Shown: piece by piece, positions 49,101-57,696 of the stretch | Numbering within the stretch: position 1 is the stretch's first letter | Layout of the letters: every line of letters begins with the position of its first letter | Assembly (NCBI GenBank): GCA_021776785.1 | Contig: JAJFFF010000012.1 | Span: forward strand, 124,001 to 188,000 | Length of the DNA: 64,000 bases | Direction of reading: 5' to 3' | DNA from: Planctomycetota bacterium | GTDB taxonomy: Bacteria > Planctomycetota > PLA2 | Program-made: the position numbers and the translations under genes | Notes under the pieces: generated by a model | Databases searched by the model: none | What the model was told of the DNA's origin: nothing | Seen by the model: only the letters and a program-made list of their open reading frames with translations

Positions 49101-49675
49101 TCCGCGAGGTCTCGGCCGAGACGCCGTTCATTATGTGCGGCGTGCTTTTGGACCTACAAGAACGCGTCATTCGTTCGGGTCGCAACGAAGGCAAGCGCAT
49201 GGCCCGCTTCCAACTGGCCGACCAGTTCGGACAGTGCGAAGCGGTGATGTTTTCCGACGCATACGCGCGTTACCGCGAACTGTTGCGCCCCAACGCGATC
49301 CTGTTCGTATCCGGCGACGTCGATCTATCACGCGACGAGATCAACCTGCGCGTCGACGGCGTGATCGGGTTGGAAGAAGCTCCGTACACGTTGGCGGCAG
49401 CTGTTCAGATCCGGCTGGAAGCGAACGTCGCAGTTGACACTCTCAAAGCGCTGCTCGAGCGACACTCCGGCGGTCGACCCGTCCGCCTCGTGATCAAGCC
49501 GGAAGCAAACACCGAGCTTCTCATTCGAGTCGACGACGCCCTGGGCATCGATTCGACGCCGGAGTTCATGCAAGGACTCCACGAGTTGGTCGGCGCGTCA
49601 AACGTACGAGTTCTCCCCCGCGCCCCGAAACGCCGCGAACGCAAGTCACGCTACCCGCGCCGCGGTGGTTCGTAA
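46190..49675 (+). CDS. dnaE: DNA polymerase III subunit alpha
   Basis: An 1161-residue replicative polymerase. PHP domain with HLHGHSTYSLLDGA at the start. The palm has PGRGSAAGSILSYC and the catalytic PDIDIDFC (Asp at about 396, 398 and 400). RVAQIITFGTMAAKAAIRDVGR, the finger region and YGFNKSHAAAYAVV follow. A C-terminal OB-fold (MCGVLLDLQERVIRSGRNEGKRMARFQLADQ) completes the protein. Complete and typical DnaE1 length; no frameshift. Confidence 0.98.
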   Translation: MAGFVHLHGHSTYSLLDGACRVGNLAKATARHGMPAMALTDHGNLFGAVDFYKACRKEGVKPILGYEAYVAPRSRFDRERNPVAAWHLTLLARNQKGWQNLIKLTSAGYMEGFYYVPRIDRELLARHSEGLVVMSGCLSSETSYWLRRGEVDKAREAAAWYTDVFGEHYYFEVQRHGIEDQQTCLEGCVELAQHFNRPLVATNDFHYEEREDAEAQELLVCINTGKTLQDEKRMKMSSQELYFKPPEEMVHLFRDLPGATNSTMEIAEKCDVEIKFGEMHLPNFDVPDDRSMNQYFRDVCEDGLVRRYGDRPRTEVRDRFEREFKVIEEMGFIAYFLIVWDFIRHAREEGIPVGPGRGSAAGSILSYCMEITDLDPLKYDLLFERFLNAERISMPDIDIDFCRDQREKVIKYVQNKYGGEERVAQIITFGTMAAKAAIRDVGRALGVPLSEVDKIAKKIPGGPGVTLTGALEADPELAAMAEDPTTEAGRLFRFARRLEGSHRNAGTHAAGVVIADAPLTEYVPLYKSGDDVSTQFPMDTIEQLGLLKMDFLGLKTLTLIATAVRLIEENGGEVPDFRIEPFTHFDDEKAYDLLSRGDSFGVFQLESSGMRDLLKKLKPRSFEETLVLIALFRPGPLDSGMTDVYCDRKNGLVPVVFDHESLEPILKNTYGVIVYQEQVMLIAHQVAGFSLNQADSLRKAMGKKKPEVMEPFKEPFLVGCEATGMTREVATGVWDQMATFARYGFNKSHAAAYAVVTYQTAWLKANYPMEFMAALLTVDSGNMDKVAEGLKECESSGIDVRAPDVNSSGVDFTVEGDVIRFGLTSVRGVGRQAAQSIRDARLKGKTFATVFDLAERVDVRNVNKSTLESLVKAGACDELGGHRAQLAEALDAALRAGASEQADRRAGQMSLLGAVAETTSMQPTLPSVPKWSSEEKLRLEREMTGRWWSSHPLDEHREIAKHFSSHDTRTIREVSAETPFIMCGVLLDLQERVIRSGRNEGKRMARFQLADQFGQCEAVMFSDAYARYRELLRPNAILFVSGDVDLSRDEINLRVDGVIGLEEAPYTLAAAVQIRLEANVAVDTLKALLERHSGGRPVRLVIKPEANTELLIRVDDALGIDSTPEFMQGLHELVGASNVRVLPRAPKRRERKSRYPRRGGS

Positions 49676-49832
49676 GGCTGTTCAAGGCAAGATGGAGACC
49701 GACTGCGCCCGTTCAGATTGCGGAACACTGCATTGGACCCAGCCTAAGTTCAACTCCCGCTCAAACCACTTCTCGATAAGATGGAGCTGCGGTTTGTAAA
49801 CGCCGCGTGAAGAGACAGAGGGGAGGAACTGA

Positions 49833-52800
49833 ATGAAGCTACCGACGGACCCCTATCGCGAGTTGTTCATCGCCGAGCTAGCCGTCGTTATGGAAGTCGC
49901 ATCGGCCCGCAACGTCGCGGACGCCGCACAGGACTACTTAAGAAGGCGCGAAGAGTTGGATGCGAGCCTTTCGGACCGGTTGCTTGAGATCGGCGGCGTG
50001 ACCCCTGGTGATCTGAGTCGAATTGAAGCAGAGGTCGACCGACTCATAAGTGAGTCCGCCGGTGATTCTCGTGCTGCACTAGCGTCGTATGGCCAACCCA
50101 TGCACACGTTAGACCATGCATGGACGCAAGTGGAAGGCACGCGACGAGATCAGACCGGCGCCGGCATAGTGAATCTCCTGCGTCCCGCAGCGAAGGATCG
50201 CTACGAAACGCTCGGGCTCCTTGGCGAAGGCGGCATGGGGCGTGTCGTTCTCGCACGCGACAGGGAGCTCGCGCGGCGCGTCGCTCTCAAGACGATGCGA
50301 ACTCCGAACCATCCGGATCAGGTGGAAGCTCGTGCCCGTCGTTTCCTGCGAGAGGCTCAGATTACCGGTGCCCTGGATCACCCCGGGATCGTACCGATTC
50401 ATGAAATGGGAACCGTCCGAGACGGAGTGCCCTACTACACCATGCGCGTGGTGTCAGGACGCAACACTCTTGAGGATGCAATCGGAGCGGCATCGACGCC
50501 TAGCGCGCGGATGGATCTTCTCGATCGATTCCTACGTGCGTGCGATGCTGTGGAGTACGCACACTCGCGCGGCGTATTGCATTGCGACCTAAAGCCGGCC
50601 AACGTCGCACTAGGCGAATACGGCGAGACGATCGTTCTCGACTGGGGCCTCGCTTGTACGTTGGCCGAGGCATCCGAACGAAGCACGATCCACGTCGGGA
50701 CGCCCGGCTACGCGGCGCCGGAGGCATTCGTGCCCGAACTCGGCGACGTGTCGGAACGAAGCGACGTCTACAGCCTCGGTGCAATGCTCCGACATTTACT
50801 CACCGGCCTACCGCCGCACCAGCCGGCGAGCGCGGAAGAGTATCGTGCCAGTATTCGCGCGCCCAAAGAACCGGCGCGCGCCCCGACCGACGCACCGGAA
50901 GGCGTAGAGCAGCTACTTCAGGTCTGCGCGCGCGCGACAGCACTGCAACCTAAGGATCGAATGGACAGCGTCGAGGCGTTTGCCCTGTCCCTTCGCAGAG
51001 TGATTAAACAAGACTCCACTTCGCGCGAAGTGAACTCGCTTTGCGATCGTGCGCAACAATGCCTCGACGGTGTCTCTGAGAGCTCGACGGCGAACAAGGG
51101 CCGACTGCTGGATCGTGCGGCCGGCTTCGTCGCTCAAGCGGAGGCGTTGCGCCCGGACACTTTTCCAGCCCACAGCATTCGTCAGTCAATCCGGGCCGCC
51201 CGCGACGAAATGGCACGACGACGCGACCGTGTTTCGCGCGTTCGCACGTGGAAGCGAGTTGGCATGGTCGCTTTGGTTCTCGTCGCGGTAACCAGTGTCA
51301 CGTTCGCCGGCATTCTGGAAAACCGCCGAGCTGAGACGGAGTCTGCGCGAAAGGAGGCCACGGACGAGCGCGACCGCGCCGAAGATCTGTCGTCGTTTTT
51401 GCTGACGGATCTGTACACGCGGCTTGAGGAACTCGACCGACTCGACCTCCTCTCAACCGCCGCACGCAAAGTACGTGATCACTACAGAACGCGCGCGGAG
51501 GGATCGGCATCTTCGCGGTTGAGCTACGCCGAGTCCTTGGGACGCGTCGGAAACATTCTCGACCGTGAGGGCTCGAGCGCAGAAGCTGCGGAAGCCCATC
51601 GCCGGTCACTCGATATGTTTGCCGTACTCCATCGTGCCGCTCCGGCGAACCTCGCTCTCACGGCAAGTTACGTCGTTCGGCTGCGTGAGGCGGCACGTTG
51701 CCTCGATCGAGCAGGAGACGTTCAGGGTGCCGCAAGTGCTGTCGACCGCGCCGTCGGGCTGGCTCGTGAGATCGTCAAGGCCAACGAAGACCTCGAACAC
51801 AAACACGATCTTGCAAACGCATTGAGTGCTTACGCGTTGCACAAGTATCGCCACGACGACCTAGCTGCGGCGGGGAGAGCATATGACGAATGCGTCGAAC
51901 TGCTGCGCAACACATTGAACGAAGGCGTTGACAAGCACAATCAATCGGCGTTTGCGATGGCGTTGGCGCAGCGAGCCGCTGTTCACCGCAAACAGGGAAA
52001 ACTGGCGGAGGCTATCGCGTCGCTCGAGGAGTCTCGATCCGTACTCGAAACTACACTCGACAAGCAGCGCACTACTGACTTAGCGTTGGCGCGAGTGCAC
52101 CGACAGCTTGTTGATCTGTGTACGGCTCACAACGAGGTCGCAAAAGCTCATCATCACTTGGAATCGGCTCTCTCAATATTTCGCGCGCACGCACTGGCGA
52201 ACCCGCGCGATCTTGCGGCGCTCGACGAACTCGGCCAACTGCTCCTTAATGCCGTCCGCATTCACGATGTCAATCAATCCGATGCTCCTTGGAAACCCGC
52301 ACGGGAGGCAGTCAAGATCTACGAAAAAATCACGACTATCGACGGTACGAACCTAAAGTGGCAAAACCAACTGGCACGGGCGGTCGAAATGCTAGGCGAC
52401 CTCCATCGAACGCGTGAACAGGCGTCGCAAGCGTTCGTTCACTTCGATCGCTCGGTACGCGTGCGACGAAGGCTTCATGAAAACAACCCATCTCCAACGA
52501 CCGTTCACGGACTCGCGAGTAGCATTATGTACCTCGCACGCGGAACCTCGGATCTCAAGCAGTTTCAGAAGTCGCTCCCTCTGTATCGGGAAGCGGAAAC
52601 GTTGTTCGCGGACATCTTGGCGGCAACGCCGAGCAACCATGTAGTCCTTGAGCAGCGAAGCTTCAATGCCTACTGGTTTGGAGACGCGTTGCGCCTCGGG
52701 GGAAAACTTGAGGAAGCACGGGCGCAGTATCTCGTCGCACTCAACCTGACTAAAAAAGCGGCCGCCGCAAGTCCGACCCAGACTCGGTTCCAGAGCAACC

Positions 52801-53531
52801 TTTCTGAGATTCACGCCTGGCTCGGAGACACAGCGCGGCTCGCCAATCGATTGGATGAAGCCTTAACTCACTACACGAGCGCGCGTGACGCAGCGCGCGT
52901 GCTGTGCAATCAACCGAAACCGACATGGCAGGCCCAACAAGCACTGGCGCGGGCCATAGCGCTCAGGGGAATGGTGCTTGAGCAAAAGCATCAGTACGTC
53001 CAAGCGCTCGCGTCATATCGCAAGGCGGCCGCGCTTAACCAGGAGATCGGCAAACTCAATCGACGATTCATCGGGTACCAGCGATGGTACGACGGCCAAG
53101 TCGCCAAATGCGAGCTATTGGCGGGAGAACGGAAGCCGTCGAACCCGCGCGAGTACGCGACCGCTGGCATGGCAGCCCATCGATCGGCCCGCCACGCGGA
53201 TGCGGTCACTCTGTTAAGCGAAGCCTTCAAGAGCGAGCGTCTCCTGGCAAGCGACACACTCTTGCTATCCGCGATTCGTAGTGCCGCGAAGTTTCCTCCC
53301 CGTCACGATCAAGCGTTTCAGTGGCTTGACGTGCTCGTTCGCCGGTGGCGTGCGACGCAAAACAAGCTGAACAACATGGCAAAAAGCTCTACCGATGAGA
53401 CGCGACGCAAGAAGCTCGAGGCCGGACGAAACAAGACGACCAAAAAACTCGGCGACCTACGCGATCTGGATCCCGCGCTCGAAGACATCCGCGGACACGA
53501 ACGGTTCATGAAGGTGTTCGAAGCGAAGTGA
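49833..53531 (+). CDS. Transmembrane Ser/Thr protein kinase with TPR repeats
   Basis: The ATG follows GGGGAGGAACTGA. An N-terminal helical region of about 120 residues precedes the kinase domain. It shows a P-loop (LLGEGGMGRVVLARD, 129-143), VALK, HCDLKPANV (249-258) and VLDWGLA (268-274). The catalytic loop has Cys where many kinases have Arg, and the usual DFG is DWG, a form common in Planctomycetota. A transmembrane helix (about 476-494) and roughly 700 residues of TPR-like repeats follow. The gene overlaps the sigma factor by 4 nt (GTGA). It may phosphorylate the sigma factor or an associated protein. Confidence 0.93.
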   Translation: MKLPTDPYRELFIAELAVVMEVASARNVADAAQDYLRRREELDASLSDRLLEIGGVTPGDLSRIEAEVDRLISESAGDSRAALASYGQPMHTLDHAWTQVEGTRRDQTGAGIVNLLRPAAKDRYETLGLLGEGGMGRVVLARDRELARRVALKTMRTPNHPDQVEARARRFLREAQITGALDHPGIVPIHEMGTVRDGVPYYTMRVVSGRNTLEDAIGAASTPSARMDLLDRFLRACDAVEYAHSRGVLHCDLKPANVALGEYGETIVLDWGLACTLAEASERSTIHVGTPGYAAPEAFVPELGDVSERSDVYSLGAMLRHLLTGLPPHQPASAEEYRASIRAPKEPARAPTDAPEGVEQLLQVCARATALQPKDRMDSVEAFALSLRRVIKQDSTSREVNSLCDRAQQCLDGVSESSTANKGRLLDRAAGFVAQAEALRPDTFPAHSIRQSIRAARDEMARRRDRVSRVRTWKRVGMVALVLVAVTSVTFAGILENRRAETESARKEATDERDRAEDLSSFLLTDLYTRLEELDRLDLLSTAARKVRDHYRTRAEGSASSRLSYAESLGRVGNILDREGSSAEAAEAHRRSLDMFAVLHRAAPANLALTASYVVRLREAARCLDRAGDVQGAASAVDRAVGLAREIVKANEDLEHKHDLANALSAYALHKYRHDDLAAAGRAYDECVELLRNTLNEGVDKHNQSAFAMALAQRAAVHRKQGKLAEAIASLEESRSVLETTLDKQRTTDLALARVHRQLVDLCTAHNEVAKAHHHLESALSIFRAHALANPRDLAALDELGQLLLNAVRIHDVNQSDAPWKPAREAVKIYEKITTIDGTNLKWQNQLARAVEMLGDLHRTREQASQAFVHFDRSVRVRRRLHENNPSPTTVHGLASSIMYLARGTSDLKQFQKSLPLYREAETLFADILAATPSNHVVLEQRSFNAYWFGDALRLGGKLEEARAQYLVALNLTKKAAAASPTQTRFQSNLSEIHAWLGDTARLANRLDEALTHYTSARDAARVLCNQPKPTWQAQQALARAIALRGMVLEQKHQYVQALASYRKAAALNQEIGKLNRRFIGYQRWYDGQVAKCELLAGERKPSNPREYATAGMAAHRSARHADAVTLLSEAFKSERLLASDTLLLSAIRSAAKFPPRHDQAFQWLDVLVRRWRATQNKLNNMAKSSTDETRRKKLEAGRNKTTKKLGDLRDLDPALEDIRGHERFMKVFEAK

Positions 53532-54100
53532 CAGATTCGTTCTCAGAGCTTTTGGCGAAGGCGCGCGACGGTTGTCCGCGGGCAACGGAGCAGCTGTACG
53601 CCATCTACGCGAAGCGTTTGTTCACGGTGGTTCGCCGGCGCATCGGCTCACGGCTCCGTCAAAAATTTGATAGCGGCGACGTGATTCAATCGGTGTTCGT
53701 GGAGGTCCTTCGAGATCTCCCGCGCTTTGAGGATCGAGGCGAGCTTGCGTTTCGCCATTGGCTTTACATCAAGACCGAAAACAAAGTCCGCTCGAAGTAT
53801 CGCAAGTACTTACGCATCGATGAGACGCAAGCGGACGGCCACTCGCTTCCGGACTCAAACGCATCTCCGGTGACGCGAGCCGACAACGCCGACCAACACG
53901 GTCGTGCGCGCGCGTTCTATGATCGTCTCGACGGAGCATCGCGCGAGATCGTCGCCATGCGACTGGAACGTGAGATGGGGTTTGAAGCGATTGCGAAAGC
54001 GCTGAACCTTGCCAGCGCGGACGCCGCGCGAAAGCGCTACAGCCGCGCGATCGCGAAACTCCGAACGCTCGCGAGGCGCTTGGACAATCGCGATAGCTAA
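53528..54100 (+). CDS. ECF-type RNA polymerase sigma factor
   Basis: A 190-residue sigma factor starting at GTG within the kinase stop. Region 2 includes LRQKFDSGDVIQSVFVEVLRDLPRFE and LAFRHWLYIKTENKVRSKYRKYL; region 4 is DGASREIVAMRLEREMGFEAIAKALNLASADAARKRYSRAIAKLR. There is no anti-sigma gene next to it. In Planctomycetota such ECF factors are often paired with Ser/Thr kinases (STK groups). The order here is kinase then sigma. Confidence 0.95.
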   Translation: MTDSFSELLAKARDGCPRATEQLYAIYAKRLFTVVRRRIGSRLRQKFDSGDVIQSVFVEVLRDLPRFEDRGELAFRHWLYIKTENKVRSKYRKYLRIDETQADGHSLPDSNASPVTRADNADQHGRARAFYDRLDGASREIVAMRLEREMGFEAIAKALNLASADAARKRYSRAIAKLRTLARRLDNRDS

Positions 54101-54105
54101 GACAA

Positions 54106-56238
54106 TCACTCGCGAATCAGGTTGATTTCAACGCGCTGATCCGCGTCGCGAACGTCCACACGGCGCACTACGCGACGTATGATGCGGAATATTCGGGTCT
54201 GGTCATTTGTGTAGTGCAAGCGCGCGACCGACATCACGTAGAAACCCGGTGTCACCCCGTCTATGGAAAACGTGCCGTCCTTGGCGACGCGCCGCTCTGC
54301 GAGTTCGCTCGTCTTCGGAATCAATCGGCGGCGAGTGCTGTCCTCTCCTCCGTTCATGCTTGTTAGGTTTACGACAAGGTCGTCGAAATCTTCAGCGATG
54401 ATGCGCCCGAACACCCTCCGGTCACGGGGATCATGCGCGAGACGAGTCCGTCCCCGCCCAAGATCACTCTTGCGGACATGGTGCGCTCCGCCGTCGCTGT
54501 ACAAAACGGTTACGAACTTGTTGTCCGGATTCGAGTGTGAAAGCTCAAACGAGCCGTCCTTTTTAACATGAGCGCAGGCGCCCAAAGTCATTCCCTCCAA
54601 GTACCAAACAAGAAGCCGGTAGTAGCGAACGCCAGTCGAGAACGGAACGTACCCGTCCATGACAAGACGATCGCCGGCACCTTCCTCGAACCGACCTCGA
54701 ATCCGAGTCGAGTCGAACCGCCCTGATAGCGAAACCAACGTCGTCGGCTGTTTCTCATCGATGGTGAACTCCGTATTGATGGTTCCCCACTGCGGGACAA
54801 AGAGCGTCGCTAGATAACGCCCTTCCGGCAAGTCCTCCAAGGGAATTCGCTCGGATGCCTCATACTCGTCGCGAGCCGCTTGCGTCATGGATCGCCCCCC
54901 GTGCAACCATCGCGGCGAGAACCGCTCCCGCGGCACGGACAACGGCAAGATATCCAGTACGACACCGCGGGACCAATGGGCGTGCAACGCCGCGCGAAGC
55001 TGTGGCGTGGACGGCGGAACGAGAAAAACGCGGTGACGAGCTTCGCGGATGACCACGATGGTTCCTTTGCGCCGCACCGCCATCTGCGCGTCTCGGTTGG
55101 GACGGTAGCGAAAACCAGGGCGGCTAGACGTGACATGAAACGCGAACGGCAAAGCGACATGCGGAATCGAGAAGCGCCCATCTGCCCCGGACGTGACGAA
55201 GACAGAACGCGAAAACGACTGCCCCCGGAGCATGCGGACGCTGATGCCAAGCTTCTCTCCCGCGATCGGCGCTTGCTCCTCATCGACCAATCGCATCCGC
55301 GCGGTAGACGGAAACCGCTCGACATCTACTTCGAACGAAATGTCGTGTTTGTCTTCAACCTGCGGACTTGTTTTCTCGACTCGGGAAAACGTGTAGCCGT
55401 GGACAACGCACTTCGAACCGGTCGCAGGCACCGTCGGATGCGGATAGAGCTCACCGCGATAGACCCCGCGGCTCACAAACTTCAAAACGCCGGAGCGGCC
55501 CTCGCGCTCGACAACGACTTGCGCCACTTCGCGTCGACTCGCCGGTTCGCCGTCGATGCGCACGTTCGCTGACCCAAAGTATCGAGGGGGCGCGGCAGGC
55601 AGACAGAAGCTAAGAGCCGTAATCGTGCGCGATACGACTCGGGCCGGGAGTTCCAGAGCATCATGGCCGCCGCGGTGGAGTTCGCAGCGGTACTGCCCGA
55701 CGGGAAGCGACAACGTCGCATGGCCTTTGTCGTCGATTCCGACGTTTCTCGCGTATCGGTTCTCTCCCCGGACAAGTATTCGCATACCTTTCGGAAGATC
55801 GTCCGCATCGTGCGGGACGACCGAGACGCTCAGCGTTCCGGCAGTTTCGATCCAAAGCGGATGGATTCGTCCCCGATTCGAGCTACGGACGCGGATGACC
55901 GGCGGCCATACGCGCTCTCCCGTCGTGATGGACGGTGCGGTGACGCGATAGCGTCCCGGCGGTAGTTCTACGACGCGCGTCTTAGTGCACTTCATCAAGA
56001 AGTGAAACTCTTGTTCGTCCGCAACAGCCAGGAACCGAACGTTCACGGGTTCTCCCAGCGATCCGTGGAGCTTAAAACGAAAGCCGGTCTCTTCGTTGGC
56101 ACGTGATGCGCGGATTGGTTCTGCAGCAGACGCGCCGCGATGATCGACGCGCAGAGTAGAACGCCCCCACGTGCTCCACATCAGTAGCGCGCCGACCGCC
56201 AACGCAACGGTGGCTAGAAACATCCGATAGTAGTTCAT
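54106..56238 (-). CDS. Large exported protein with carboxypeptidase-regulatory-like repeats
   Basis: A 710-residue protein with an N-terminal signal anchor (MFLATVALAVGALLMWSTW). Many beta-rich modules of the CarbopepD-regulatory/CnaB type follow, e.g. AGTLSVSVVPHDADDLPKGMRILV, GHATLSLPVGQYRCEL, ADGRFSIPHVALPFAFHV and GTFSIDGVTPGFYVMSVARL. Similar modules make up the outside of the sigma fusion at 28-31 kb. It converges with the sigma gene, which ends 5 nt away. Role probably cell-surface or envelope; ligand unknown. Confidence 0.75.
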   Translation of the reverse strand: MNYYRMFLATVALAVGALLMWSTWGRSTLRVDHRGASAAEPIRASRANEETGFRFKLHGSLGEPVNVRFLAVADEQEFHFLMKCTKTRVVELPPGRYRVTAPSITTGERVWPPVIRVRSSNRGRIHPLWIETAGTLSVSVVPHDADDLPKGMRILVRGENRYARNVGIDDKGHATLSLPVGQYRCELHRGGHDALELPARVVSRTITALSFCLPAAPPRYFGSANVRIDGEPASRREVAQVVVEREGRSGVLKFVSRGVYRGELYPHPTVPATGSKCVVHGYTFSRVEKTSPQVEDKHDISFEVDVERFPSTARMRLVDEEQAPIAGEKLGISVRMLRGQSFSRSVFVTSGADGRFSIPHVALPFAFHVTSSRPGFRYRPNRDAQMAVRRKGTIVVIREARHRVFLVPPSTPQLRAALHAHWSRGVVLDILPLSVPRERFSPRWLHGGRSMTQAARDEYEASERIPLEDLPEGRYLATLFVPQWGTINTEFTIDEKQPTTLVSLSGRFDSTRIRGRFEEGAGDRLVMDGYVPFSTGVRYYRLLVWYLEGMTLGACAHVKKDGSFELSHSNPDNKFVTVLYSDGGAHHVRKSDLGRGRTRLAHDPRDRRVFGRIIAEDFDDLVVNLTSMNGGEDSTRRRLIPKTSELAERRVAKDGTFSIDGVTPGFYVMSVARLHYTNDQTRIFRIIRRVVRRVDVRDADQRVEINLIRE

Positions 56239-56254
56239 GGATTTTTCCCGATAG

Positions 56255-56282
56255 GTGCGGGCTCCCTGCCGAGAGCCCGCAC
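56255..56282. terminator. GC-rich hairpin between two minus-strand genes
   Basis: GTGCGGGCTC (56255-56264) and GAGCCCGCAC (56273-56282) form a 10-bp perfect stem with an 8-nt loop, 18 bp after the stop of the gene at 56300. No T-run follows, so it is a terminator-like or mRNA-stabilising hairpin. Confidence 0.55.
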
Positions 56283-56299
56283 GAAACTGTGTCGTCTAA

Positions 56300-57505
56300 C
56301 TAGTCAACGTCGTAATCCGCACCGGGCGAACTCGGCGTGACAGGGCCCTGCTCCGGGTTCTCCGGATCCTCCGGATGTTCCGGATCGTTTTGCGGATCCG
56401 GCGTCGGGTCGGGTTCCGGTTGAGGCTCGGGATCCTCGCCGCCGGTTTCCGGTCCTTCTCCGTCGCCGCCCGTGCTCGGCGTATCACCATCGCCTCCGCC
56501 GGTCGTCGGGGGATTGTTCGGGTCCGGATACTCAATGAGATCTTTGTGGGATCCGTCGGTGCCCGTGTACTCGGTGTTCTCCCACACACTAAAGTACCCC
56601 TCCATGGTGAACACCTTGTCACCGTTAAAGTTGGTGGCCCCTAGCGAAAGACTGCCGTCGATCGACACTTCTTCCTGCCGCGCTACGCTTCCCGGTAGCG
56701 AGACCGAGATCGTCGCCGAGTCCGTGATCTCCATATTGTCTTGTTCGTGAATCGCTGTCGACTCGTTCCACTTCGAGGATCGCGTGACCGTCGTGTCTGT
56801 CCCGATGTTGTTCCCAAGCTCCAGATTGATTTTGCCAGAGTCGACCTTTCCACCGGCGGTCCCAACGGAAACTCCGGAGCCCTGAGTCGTCGAAAACCCG
56901 AGGTTAGTCGTGACAGTTTTTGAGTTCTGAGTGATGGAGTCATCGTCCACATCGACGACCATCTTGATGACTCGACCGGTCCCCATTTTGGCCCTCATCG
57001 TGATGAGTGCGCTCCGCGCTCTGGCGTCGGGTGAACTCAGCAGGTTCCAGTTCATTTTGACGTCGCTGGCCGCAGTGAACGGCGCACTCGGCGGCAGCTT
57101 AAGTACGCAATCATCGTCATCATCGGTCACGATGGTCGCCAGTGTCGATGTACGCTGGCGCCCGGAGTTCCAGAGCATCGACTCCGTCTCTCCGTCTTCG
57201 GCCCACAGAAACACTTTGTTCTCTACGTAGAGTCCGGTGTAGCCCCCGTCCACTTTGGTCTTTGCGCTACTGAGCGAAAAGTAATCACCCTTATCGTTCC
57301 CGTAGTCATCGATGTCATACTTCCCGTCCGCGTACTCTCCGCCCCCGCCAGTCACGGCTGTCGTGTTGGAGGATGCCGGCGTGTCCCCAGACGTGTCCGT
57401 CACCGCACCTCGCGAAACCGACCATGTGTACGCCCACGTACCACTCCACGCAACGGCCGCCGATAAGGCAATAGCCGCGCAGGTCATCATCTTTGTTCGT
57501 TTCAT
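56300..57505 (-). CDS. Secreted protein with acidic Pro/Glu-rich C-terminus
   Basis: A 401-residue exported protein. The ATG follows AGGAG; the signal peptide is MMTCAAIALSAAVAWSGTWA. The central part is Ser/Thr/Asp-rich and beta-strand-like (ENKVFLWAEDGETESMLWNSG, VVDVDDDSITQNSK). The last 80 residues are a repetitive acidic, Pro-rich tail (PEPQPEPDPTPDPQNDPEHPEDPENPEQ). No family recognised. It diverges from the secreted protein at 57697 across a cruciform-forming spacer. Confidence 0.7.
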   Translation of the reverse strand: MKRTKMMTCAAIALSAAVAWSGTWAYTWSVSRGAVTDTSGDTPASSNTTAVTGGGGEYADGKYDIDDYGNDKGDYFSLSSAKTKVDGGYTGLYVENKVFLWAEDGETESMLWNSGRQRTSTLATIVTDDDDDCVLKLPPSAPFTAASDVKMNWNLLSSPDARARSALITMRAKMGTGRVIKMVVDVDDDSITQNSKTVTTNLGFSTTQGSGVSVGTAGGKVDSGKINLELGNNIGTDTTVTRSSKWNESTAIHEQDNMEITDSATISVSLPGSVARQEEVSIDGSLSLGATNFNGDKVFTMEGYFSVWENTEYTGTDGSHKDLIEYPDPNNPPTTGGGDGDTPSTGGDGEGPETGGEDPEPQPEPDPTPDPQNDPEHPEDPENPEQGPVTPSSPGADYDVD

Positions 57506-57560
57506 GACTTACTCCTGTCTTGTGATTCGATCCCCTCGACACCTTGTCGAGTAGGCGCAA

Positions 57561-57640
57561 CGATCCATCGCGCAAGCCGAGGGAACCGGACGCAAAAAAA
57601 AGAATCTGCGTCCGCTTCCGCGCCGAGGCGCGATGGATCG
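57561..57640. promoter_or_regulatory. Nested inverted repeats between divergent secreted-protein genes
   Basis: The outer arms CGATCCATCGCGC (57561-57573) and GCGCGATGGATCG (57628-57640) are exact complements. Inside, GGACGCA (57588-57594) and TGCGTCC (57607-57613) form a second perfect pair around an A-rich loop. It lies 57 bp before the ATG at 57697 and could be a leader structure or a protein-binding cruciform. Confidence 0.6.
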
Positions 57641-57696
57641 GGTGCCGTCGGATGCCGTGCGTTTGTGCGCGGCTGGAGATCGGCAAGGAGATTTCC

